64,000 bases of DNA from Apostichopus parvimensis (taxonomy: Eukaryota; Echinodermata; Holothuroidea; Aspidochirotida; Stichopodidae). Location of the stretch: NCBI GenBank assembly GCA_000934455.1, contig KN887070.1:37442-101441 (forward strand), in the 5' to 3' direction. Position numbers and translations under genes: made by a program. Numbering within the stretch: the first letter of the stretch is position 1; the number at the start of each line of letters is the position of its first letter. Shown here in pieces: positions 47,601 through 59,600 of the stretch. The notes beneath the pieces were generated by a model. It was not told the DNA's origin. It did no database searches and worked only from the letters and a program-made list of their open reading frames with translations.

Positions 47601-50600
47601 TATGATTGGATGAGATACTAGTAGTGTTATTGTGCATTCATACATAACTGTTAATGTAGTGAAGACCACCATATAACTACCTGTATTGACTAGTTTCACT
47701 TCAAGCTCAAGTTGGTTCTTCACAAAGGTTGACACAATATGGCCACTAATACGGTATGACTGATTTTCCTTTCATGTTACTGATCAGAGGAGAATTTCAA
47801 AATGACATCTTATAGCTTTAATAGTCTGCTCTCTCGTATAGGAAGTAAGACAATAACTTTACGATTGGTTCTGGACTACGTGTCATTGCATTTTTAGCCT
47901 AACATGCTACTGCAAATAAAAAATGAGTTAGGCTTGTAAGCGGTTCCTTTCTTTGAACAAAATGTAAATATTTATACAGTGGTTGTTGACTCGTTGAAAG
48001 CTATATGGCATTTATAATGTGCCGTTTTTGAGGCTTATGTCAAGCCCTGTCTAAGTATTTGTTTTTTTGATGGGCATTTTGAACTCGTCATTGACGACTT
48101 CTGGAGTGCTGGCACCAACATTGACGTAGTAGGTGTGCTTTAATATACCCAAGCAAAGTCATCTCATTCTGTAAGAGTCTTTATGTGAAAATCTGTAAGG
48201 ATTAATCACAGGCAAGTATATTTATAGTACAAACAAACACACAAGACTACTAGCTGGATATTGGTTGTTATACTTTAGGAGGTAAATTCCGAACAAAAGT
48301 GACAGTGCAAAGTGACATAACTGTTAAAATATGTGCAGTTTATGCATAAGTACAGTTAAAGAGTCTTGGTTATGCATAACATGGTTATGCATATACAGGG
48401 GCGGCGATTTGTTTCAAATATTGGGGGGGACATTTGCTTGGGTGCAGGCGCGTAGCAACTTTCGTCCCCAAGAATGTTCGCGTGCTTCGTGATACTTTGT
48501 ATATATATAATTTAAAAAAATATATATGTATATATATGGGCCTTTACACAGTAAACTAACATGAAAATCAACACATGCAGTTTTCAGTATGAGTGTTAGT
48601 TATTTGAAGCAGAGAGATAGCATAGAAAGGTTTCAACATCCTACTTGAATTTTGAAATTTTGGTCCATTGGAATCCTATGGGAAAAATAACGGGCGAACA
48701 TTGACATACACCAGAAATATATAACGGTTGTAACACATTGACATACATCACATGGCAGGCAATTTTTAATAAAGTTTAAAACATATATAGTCTTGGACAA
48801 TTTCCTATGATGGCATATAGTCATACCTGCCACACAACCAAACGAGAGCAATAGGTGATGCATATCAGGCTTAGTAGCGCATGAAATAGGTAACGGTTGA
48901 ACAGTATGTCAAAAATGTTCGACCGTTATAAATGTACCACAAAAAATTGCGAAACTCAAAAAGTATACAGTGCATGTAGTTCCTTTTGTGTATACAGATT
49001 CCTACCATGAAATAGTTTATAAAAACCATGGAAACTTCATTTGATGATGCACATGGGGGTATAGTGGTACGTTTGAAAAAGATTGACATACACATGAGTT
49101 ACATTTTTGTATGTCAAACTTCTTAAAATTTGCCACCTGTGCCCCATGTGCACCAAAAAATGATGTTTTCAGTGTTTATATAAACCACTACTGGCTAAGA
49201 TTCTGAGTGCAGTAACATGGATCATATACATTTCAAATCTTTTGAGTTATGCCATTTTTTAACGTAAATTGATAACGGTCGAACATTTTTTACATGTTCG
49301 TCCGTTATCTATTTCATGCTGTACTGAGCGTGATATATACATCATATATTACTCTAATTTGGTTGTGAGTTAGACATGACTGTATGCCATCATAGGAAAA
49401 GGTCAAAGACTAAGTATGTTTCAAACTTTATGAAAAATTGCCATCTATGTGATGTATGTCAATGTCAATGTTCAACCGTTATTTTCCTATAGGATTCTAA
49501 TGGGGCATTTTTTCAAAATTCAAGTAGGAAGTTGAAACTTTTTACTCTAGCTCTTTGCTTCAAATGAGTAATATTCAACATTACAGAACATTGGAAATAT
49601 CAATTTTAGGGGTGGAAAACCTCTATGTTATCATTTCGTGTTGGTTTACTGTGTATTTGCCCATATATGTATATTTATACGTATATATATTTATATATGA
49701 CGTTTTTTTGGTGATATTTAGTAACAAATTGTGACACTGTTAGACAGGCGCGTAGTGAGGAATTTGCCAAGGGAAAGGCAAAGCTTGTAGGCAAACTATT
49801 TTAAGCAAAGCGTCACCATGAGTTGGCGCGAAGCGTAAAAGAAAATTTTGGCCTAAAATGCCCCTCATATCGCTGGAAATGGCACTTCCCAGGCCTTGTA
49901 AGTTGCATCTAAGCATTTCTATTTTAAAATTACTAGCGATATCATAAAAAAAATATGCTCAAGGGGGGGTGGTCGCACCTTCGCTCGCCCCTCCCCCCTT
50001 AGCTACGCGCCTGCGGTTAGAAATCTAGTAGGATATAGGCCAAATGGAAACCCAGTGAACCCATATCAATGTGGATCATATATATGATTGTACATACTTA
50101 CACTCATACACAACAGATGTACAGACAGTATGATAATAATCATGAGTGACAACTTGCAATACGGTCGCAGGTCACAGAAACGACCACAAAGTGTCATTTA
50201 CCTCATGCAGCATGTGTTGGATGAAGTTTCAGCCACCGCCAAATATGATTTGGACAAATAATCTCACGCATTATTTTCTATTTATAGCCACAAAAAAAAA
50301 ATTATGCCACCAAATATTGGGGGGATATTAGATTCTATATCCTCCACCTAAAATATTAGGGGGGACATGTCCCCTCCCGTCCCCCGCCCCCGTGATCGCC
50401 GCCCATGCGCATATACATGCATTACATTGATATGCATATGCATTGCATAGAAATATTGCATATTACAGTCAACAGCTTTCAGCTTGTGACAGCCATTTTC
50501 TATTAAAAATTGTAGCTTATGAAGGCAAAACTTGAAAGTTGTGGTCTTCAAACTTGTGATGGGGTGGGGGGTGGTGGGGGGGATGCAGTGGCACAATCCT

Positions 50601-53600
50601 GATCTTGCTGAGGAAGCACAGCTCCTGAAATTAACTATCCTTACATTCAATTCTTTACTAGGAATTATCAGCAGCCGTAGAAACAAGGACATCTCCCTTC
50701 CTTCATCTGAATGTTGGAGGGGTAACTTACACCGCCTCTCGAGAGACCCTCACCAGCATTCAAAACTCAATGCTAGCCAACATGTTCAACCAGCAAATGA
50801 TGCCTCCAGCTGAGAAGGACGAGTACGGATATTACTTAATCGACAGAGATGGACAATTATTCCGATACATCCTCAACTATCTACGAAATGGTGAACTGAA
50901 TCTGCCCACAGGATTCAGTGAATACAAACAGCTACTAGCAGAAGCCACATTCTACCAGATAAATCCCTTGATCGAGGAGTTTCAGACTATTTTTGACAAA
51001 GATGAGAGTGTCAACTTGAATGTCGGAGGGCAACGTTATGTCACTTCAAAATCCAATCTGTCAAAATTTAAAGAATCTTTGCTATGCAGAATGCTCACCA
51101 ACGAGGATCAAACAATCCGGAGAGACGATCACGGTAATTTCACCATTGATCGGGACGGAGTCCTATTCCGGTACATTCTGAACTTCCTACGAGATGGAAA
51201 GCTCAATCTTCCAAAAGATTTCCCCGAGCTCAAGCAACTGCTCGCCGAAGCCAGATTTTACCAGATTAAGCCCCTTGAAGAGGAAGTATTGATCTTACTG
51301 GAAGATGAAGAAGATATTACTTTCTTAGTCGGAGGCCTTACACACAAGACGAGGAAAGCCAACCTCATCAAGTACCCGAAATCTTCATTTGGTGAAATGT
51401 TCTCAAACAGGCAGACTTTCAAGAGGGATACGCAGGGCCGATACATCATCGAAGAGGATGGAGAACTATTCCGACACGTTCTAGACTTTATGGAAAAAGG
51501 AAAGTTGCATTTACCACGGAACTTTCGCAGACATCACAGGCTGTGCATTCAAGCAAATGGCTTTGCTCTGACGGAGATGGCGCAAGGGATCTGCGAGAGG
51601 CTGGCTGGAATAGACATCATTCATCTGAATGTAGGTGGGGTACGTTATGTCACTCACAGAAGAAACCTCTGCCATATCAGACAGTCCTTACTCTGGGAAG
51701 TGTTTAACGTGGAAGATGACCCGTCATTGCGGCAGCATTATGGAATTGTGTCGCAGGATAACGACGGAAACTACTTCATAGATGGAAATGGTGACCTCTT
51801 CAGATATGTCTTAGATTTCATACAGAATGGAAAACTTTCTCTTCCGGAAAACTTCTGTCAACATAAGCAACTGCTCCTAGAAGCAAACAAATATAGAATT
51901 CCTTACATGGCGCTTGCTCTACGTCCATCTTGCTCATAAATGAAAATCCATCGCAGGATCACTTTTAATGATAAATCAGTTAAAGTAACAACAACATTTT
52001 TACATTTCACTTAAAGCCAGTCAATCCCATCTCAGAGATACTTTGGAAACAAAACCATTCCTCTCCCTCCTCTCTCCAAAACTGGGAAAAAATCAAGACC
52101 AAAGGACGACCTCATTTCTGATTGGGTTGCACATTTGCTTTCTTTCTAAAGTTTTGTCAAGTTAGCTTACTAACTTCATGAGAAAGGTGAAAGAAGGCTG
52201 ACTGTTTGTTATCCAGCACCATCACATGATAGCAGGGCCCACTAAACATGGTATCTCTGTGTATCTGTGTGTGTGTGCAGGAGGGGGGGGGGTGGGGAAG
52301 GTATAAAACATGGTCTTCTTCACATGAACTCTTCAACCACCTCTTCCCATGGCAATGGATACATTTCCAATATTATGTCTTAAGAGCTTCCTACTTCAAT
52401 TTTCACTCATTCGACTTGCAATGTGCACTTACAGAGACATCTTATATATTTAATATATATATATTTTTATATTAATTTTTTTTTTCTTTTTTGGTGCCAG
52501 GAAACTGAAACACCTTGGTAATGATGTGTGCTTAAAACTGAATCCATGTTATATCTTATATATTTGAACGTATTCATATGTCTGGCCACTGCAACATGGC
52601 TGGCAGGTTACCACAGCAACACCCTGTACTGGTAACAATTTTTTGACCATGCTTTTTCATAGATCAGATAAAAAACAATGCTTAAAGTGCTTGTCCAAAG
52701 CATTCTTAAACCCATTCACACTACTTGCAAGTACAACTTTCTCAGGCAAACCATTCCACTCATTCACAACCTTATTAGTAAAAAAGTTATGCCGAATATT
52801 AATCCTACTTTGTGACTTTTGGAGTTTGAGACAATGACCTCTGGTACAACTACTGCTTGCTGGTCACTTCGCCCAACCAGCCTGGTCATTTCGCCCAACC
52901 AGCATGGTCATATCGCCCAACCTTGTTGGTCATTTCGCCCAACCTTTTTCTTAATAATATTCAATTATTCAGTATTACTTATTCTATTTCACTAGTTCAA
53001 TTTGATTTATTTTTGGTTATATTACTTCGTGGTAGGTATATAAAGTGATGTCCGTTCGATATAGATCGGAGTCGGAGCAGTTATTTCGGGTATAATGGGA
53101 GGATTACACTACTTACCCTAGCGGTTACACATGCAATGGAAGTTATATTATTATACAAACAAAGGAGAATCGGTGTGCAATAATATCATCACAGGCTGTG
53201 CATTCAAGCAAATGGCTTTGNNNNNNNNNNNNNNNNNNNNNNNNNNNNNNNNNNNNNNNNNNNNNNNNNNNNNNNNNNNNNNNNNNNNNNNNNNNNNNNN
53301 NNNNNNNNNNNNNNNNNNNNNNNNNNNNNNNNNNNNNNNNNNNNNNNNNNNNNNNNNNNNNNNNNNNNNNNNNNNNNNNNNNNNNNNNNNNNNNNNNNNN
53401 NNNNNNNNNNNNNNNNNNNNNNNNNNNNNNNNNNNNNNNNNNNNNNNNNNNNNNNNNNNNNNNNNNNNNNNNNNNNNNNNNNNNNNNNNNNNNNNNNNNN
53501 NNNNNNNNNNNNNNNNNNNNNNNNNNNNNNNNNNNNNNNNNNNNNNNNNNNNNNNNNNNNNNNNNNNNNNNNNNNNNNNNNNNNNNNNNNNNNNNNNNNN

Positions 53601-56600
53601 NNNNNNNNNNNNNNNNNNNNNNNNNNNNNNNNNNNNNNNNNNNNNNNNNNNNNNNNNNNNNNNNNNNNNNNNNNNNNNNNNNNNNNNNNNNNNNNNNNNN
53701 NNNNNNNNNNNNNNNNNNNNNNNNNNNNNNNNNNNNNNNNNNNNNNNNNNNNNNNNNNNNNNNNNNNNNNNNNNNNNNNNNNNNNNNNNNNNNNNNNNNN
53801 NNNNNNNNNNNNNNNNNNNNNNNNNNNNNNNNNNNNNNNNNNNNNNNNNNNNNNNNNNNNNNNNNNNNNNNNNNNNNNNNNNNNNNNNNNNNNNNNNNNN
53901 NNNNNNNNNNNNNNNNNNNNNNNNNNNNNNNNNNNNNNNNNNNNNNNNNNNNNNNNNNNNNNNNNNNNNNNNNNNNNNNNNNNNNNNNNNNNNNNNNNNN
54001 NNNNNNNNNNNNNNNNNNNNNNNNNNNNNNNNNNNNNNNNNNNNNNNNNNNNNNNNNNNNNNNNNNNNNNNNNNNNNNNNNNNNNNNNNNNNNNNNNNNN
54101 NNNNNNNNNNNNNNNNNNNNNNNNNNNNNNNNNNNNNNNNNNNNNNNNNNNNNNNNNNNNNNNNNNNNNNNNNNNNNNNNNNNNNNNNNNNNNNNNNNNN
54201 NNNNNCACATATGTAATCACATATGTAATATATTTATAAACAATCATAGTTATACAAATTAAAGGACTTCAAGTTTCCTTAATATTCCTTAATATTCGAA
54301 CATTTACTATCAAACCTAACCCCTTAAACACTGATCCATCCTCAAGTTTCCTTAATATTCGGTTTGTATCCTGTAACGTTAACAATTCCCGAACGTTTCC
54401 ATTTGAAGTATAATATTTAATCAAGGTTGGGAGAAATGACCAGGCTGGTTGGGCGAAATGACCAGGCTGGTTGGGCGAAATGACCAGGCTGGTTGGGCGA
54501 AATGACCAGGCTGGTTGGGCGAAATGGTAAGGTTGGGCGAAATGGTTGTTGGGCGAAGTGACCTGCTTCCCAACTACTATTAGCAAACATGAAAATGTCA
54601 GTGAAGGATAAATTGTCAAAACCATACACGATCTTGAAAACCTGAATCAAGTCCCCACGTAACCTCCTAAGCTCCATATAGAGCTGTTCTCGTTGGACAA
54701 CACTGCCACGAACGTAGAAACTGTTTTACCATATTTTGTTCAACATGTTCATTGTTTCTTGCTTTTTTCATCTGGATTTCCTAAGCATTGCTATATTTAG
54801 TTCACAAATATGGAACACCAAATTCATTAAAGTGCTGCCTCTTTGTCAAGAAAATCTTCTCTGTCCACTGTAATATATTAAAAACTAGACACATCACTTT
54901 TTTTCGTTCTGATGCAGTATTGATGCAAACTCTTTCAGCACAGTTTTGGTTGTTTCACTGTTGTGAAGTTTTGCAACTACTTTAAATACGAGGTCACATT
55001 AATAAGTCTGTTCCAAACGATCCAGAACTTCTACACAATTCAGAAAGGATTCAAGTCCAAAACCTCACTGAGTTTGCTCTGTTTTATTTGATTTATTATT
55101 TTTTTCTTCTTCTTTGGAAGGTCTTTTTTGTAACTTGGTTGAATGTATTCCTCAATTTATCTTTCTAACCCTTTTTTCCCCCCTTTTCTCAGTCCCAAGG
55201 CTGATTCTTTTTGCTCTTCTCAAGTCTACCAGGGTTTTCAACAGGCTTCCAAATTCTTACCTATTTAAAACTAATTTAATAGTTAAACTATAGAATCGTT
55301 ACTTTGTATGTATTGTTCTTCTTTTTAAGAGAAAAGGAAATAAAAGAATCAATGCATATACACCATTTTGACTGCTTTATTGAACATGATATTCTTTACA
55401 TATTTGACAAACTTAAGCCATGTAAGGTATTAATGCATCAGTGAGGTCTTGTACAGCACACAGTGACCTCTGCTGTTGGCAATCTGCCCACAAAACTATG
55501 ACACACACTTTCTTTAACTTGCATTTTCCTGGTATTGAAACTATTCCAAAATACAACCTGATTGTTCGGAAAGGTGTATACTACTAGTAGATAATACCTG
55601 CTACAAGTGTACACTAGGTGTACACTACTAGTAGATATATTACATACACATAATAACATGCTTACACATGTATCACCTGCAACTTATCACATTTTTACTC
55701 AATAATTCACATTTATTAATAACATCTTGCTACCGTACTCTTCCATCGATGAATTAGTTCTCACAACATCAACCTTCAAGAAATCTCTCGTTGCGTGTTT
55801 ATATACTCAACCAATGACGACACCTTTAGCCAGAGACTATTATGATTTGAATTTAAGGCAAAATGTTGGTTGCCCGTGACAACCATATTCCAATTCTCAC
55901 CAATGTAAACTCGGGATACTTGAGCCACTTCCATTATGATGTATACTTTTTCCTCTTTTTAACCACAAAAAAAAAATCATGCAAATAGCTGTTAGTTAGC
56001 ACTGGCAGTAACTCACAATATGCACTTAGTACTATTAAGCAGGCTAGGCTTAGGGTGAACATATAATGTGAAAGTGTGCAAAACCAGGCAGCTGTTATCA
56101 ATAGCAGCTCCCTCCCTTTAGATGTTTCCTAAAGTATCTATTGCAAGACTCTTAAACAAATGTTGTGATCAGAAGTGCTACAACCCATTGGTAACCATTG
56201 GTTACTGGCCAGCTGCATTCCAAAGGACTGGCTACATCTACTTGTTGCTTTGGCAGAATGGGTGGACGGGGAATAAATTTTTGTGTGTATCCTTTTGAAG
56301 AGCACTGTTTGCGTTCTGTACAAACACTGTTCTACATCTAAGCATTTGTATACCAACGTTGCAACTATCCATTTGTAAAGCATATGAATATGCAAATAGA
56401 AGACTACATTCCTATCAAAGAGAAGACTGTTTACTTACATTAATTTACATTAGTCATAGGACTGTGCAATCCACCCCCTTACCCCCTCCCAAAAGCAACA
56501 AAAGAAAAACAAATGAAATGTTATGGTACAACTAAAGATATCTATCAATTTTGCCCTGATATTTTAACTGATTTGTACCACAAGCCACACATTTGTGTTT

Positions 56601-59600
56601 TACCATGAAAATGCAAACATTCATCATGGTCTTTTCATCATTGTGTAAAGCTCTTTCCCTTAGTGGTTGATCCGCCTGGAGTTTTCAAATGTGGATGCCT
56701 CCAGGGTCAGGATCGTTACCTCTCCAAGAGAAAGAAAGGCATCCTGATCTGCCTTGCATTCTCAGATGTGAACAAGCCCTGTGTGGTTGTAGAATCTACT
56801 ATAAGCATTTAAGTGGATCACAAAGCCAGATAGAATTCAGTCACGTCGTATGTAAATAACTATGTCGGGTTATTCAAGGGCTAGGGAATGCCTGGGTCAT
56901 CTGGACTACGCTGAGTAAATTTGCGTAACTTCAATTGACATTCATTCAGTGTGTTTGGATGGAATGTTTGCCTGAGATGCAGAGGGCTAGTATAAAAGCA
57001 GTAGCCGCAGTTGGGGGCGTGGCTCATTACCATTATTATGCCGGTGCGAGAGTGACGACGCACTCTTCCGTACCGTGCAGGTATACTGTGTATTTCCTGC
57101 CGAATGTAGTCAATGGCAGCTACTGTGTGTTCCTGTCTATTTTTATGTATTGTAAGTCGAGTTACTGAGTGGTAACTTTGTGTTCCCACGTGTTTTGCTG
57201 CCATTGAAGAACCGGGAGTTGCTTAAAGGCATTGAAGACTCGCCCCAAACCGCGTGCGGCCATCTGAAAAAGTTAACTTTCCGCTGTTTGCAAGTGACAT
57301 TTTGTTTGTGTCGCTACAAAATGCAGACAGTACAGTAATGAAACATGATACCTTGTTATCTTTAGCTGGACCTGAGATGGGCATCGCTTGTTTGTTCACT
57401 GTGCTGTGGGTATTGACCGCAGCTGTATGTACTGACTGTACACTAGTGTCTAATTACCGACGGTAGCAAGCTGTGTGTGTGTATTTTCTGGGATCGATGG
57501 TGGTGTCTAACACTTCTGTTACACCTCATTCGAAACTAGGTCAGATTACTGGCATTAGACGTTTCTTTTTGCGCGAGTCTTCACACCCTTTAAACAACCG
57601 TCCCGGTTTTCGTTTGATTTCTTATAATAATTAGAAACTGTTCCACCGAGCCGTTATTGTTTTATTTCCTGTCTGCCGCCTTACACAACCCGTGACACCC
57701 GTTCACAACAGAATTCCAAGCAATCAGCAATGAGTGATAGCTTACAGTGTACTCAATATTGAAAACAAAAGCTTTTCACAGCAAAGTGATGGGAACAATT
57801 ACATGTATTGTCTTACAACTATACTAGCCACATCAATGTTCCTAAACAAACATGTTAGAATAAACGTTAAACAAAGCTGACCATCTTTTAAAACCACCTT
57901 CCCTGTGCTTTTCTGTGTTGTATCCAACAAAACTGGAGTGTGATCTCTTGGTTACAAGCTATGCATGGTGTTGTGGCTTCTGACTGGCTTTAGAAATACT
58001 TCTGGGTTTGCCACCAACTGAGTGCTGGATAACGTAGTACTCGATAGTGCACGCAACTTATAATGCTGAGGTGGGTGCAGGTTTGACACTTACTCGAACC
58101 CAGAAATTCCTTTGCTCTTTCAAAATGTATTTTAACCTTTGTCAAAAACATTGGTACAAATTGCCACTCATCAACCCTAATTGTAAAGTGGTGATGTCCT
58201 GTTGCAAACAAGTCATTGAGTAACCAAATGTTGCTCAATACTTTGATGAGCAACACTGGCTGGGGCCATCTTCCTAAAGTTTGATCAAGGGAGCCTTTGA
58301 CTTTTATTACAGTCAGCTTGTTAATAGCTGTGAGTAGCTTTGATACAGTACAAAGGTCATCTGTTGCTCTACTGAAGTATGCACTTGATTGCATAGGTAA
58401 GTATGCACTTGATTGCATAGGCAAGTATGCATTTGATCGCATAGGCAAGTGTGCTTGATTTTATAGACAAGTATATACTTGATTGCATAGGCAAGTATGC
58501 ACTTGTGTGCATAGGCAATTATGCACTTGATTACAAAGGCAAGTACGCACTTGATTGCATGGGTACAGTACATTCATCATTATACATAGTCCAAGAAAAT
58601 GTTTCACAGAATCGAACCTTTTGGAGGTCAGAACGGCGATGTATCTTCATCACATTTAAACCATTAAATACACTAATGACTGAAGAAGAGAATTACCCCC
58701 AAATGATGACAAGAGAGAAGAAAAAACATGAATCATCTTTTTATCCAATTCCCTTTCATTGCTTTGAATAAATGTATTAATGTAAGTTACCACTCTTCAC
58801 AAATTTTCAGCACTGTGTAAAAATAGAGTCTGGTCTGTTCTGTGTGGTAATTGCTACCGTCTGGATTCCACTTAAGTTTTTTTTTTGCAACATTTGATAA
58901 CAATATGTTAGTTTTTTTTTTAGCATTTATTTCTTATCTTCCGTTCAGAGGCGTGACCAGGGTTTTCCATTGGGCGGGGGCTTATGGAGGGCAAGCAGTT
59001 TGGACAGGGAAACAAGCATATCATGTTTCAAGAAGATATAGTTTCCAACTTACTGCCAAGGCCAGAAGGGTGACACCGTAAGAGAGCACATGAAATTCTT
59101 TTCTCCAATTTGGTAAAATTCTAACCTAAATACTATTTCTGCTTCTTTGTGCAAATACTGTTTAACATGAAGTGTCCTTTAACACAGCTCCGTTGAAATA
59201 ACCGAGTGTTTGATTGAATCGCTCGTGTAAAGTTGTGTCAAATTTGTTAAGTATTTTATACATTTGTACTATTGCACAAGAAGTACACCGACAATGAAAC
59301 TCACCTAAATATAGTTGACATCACCAGCGCTTTGGCCAACCTTGGTTCCGTTCCAATGTGGGAGATCCTCTGTCCCAGTAATGTTAGGTTTTCTTGCTTA
59401 TCCAGAATATCCAACTCTTGAAGCTCACTGACAGCTTTCTCCACTGAAATTCCCAAAAAAATTAAACAAGAGATTACACTCCACCAGATGTTCTCATAAG
59501 ACACTGGCACTTCATTGTCAAAATTAGGCAAAACAGAAAAAAGGGATTCATTTTTTATTTCTAATTGCGCAGTTTTTCTTTTAAATTAAATGATACCTAT

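Larger units (their letters stand above)
48396..50407. mobile_element. Outer hAT-like element of a transposon nest
   Basis: The left end reads CAGGGGCGGCGAT. The right end, inverted, reads CATGGGCGGCGAT. Flanking 8-mers TGCATATA (48388-48395) and CGCATATA (50408-50415) match at seven of eight positions, as expected for a hAT target duplication. Removing the fold-back element (48533-49667) and the inner MITE (49745-50013) leaves about 600 bp of its own sequence, so it is non-autonomous. A stray CAGGCGCGTAGC at 48445 resembles the inner MITE's end. Confidence 0.7.

Noticed and set aside
53131-54262. Long open frames on both strands around 53131-54262
   Set aside because: They run through 985 Ns and carry no sequence information.
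57990-58448. Minus-strand 152-residue frame
   Set aside because: Its start lies in a 24-bp minisatellite whose period is divisible by three, and the remainder resembles no family and has no splice support.
58947-58963. hAT-like end CAGAGGCGTGACCAGGG
   Set aside because: No inverted partner or target duplication was found nearby, so it cannot be delimited as an element.
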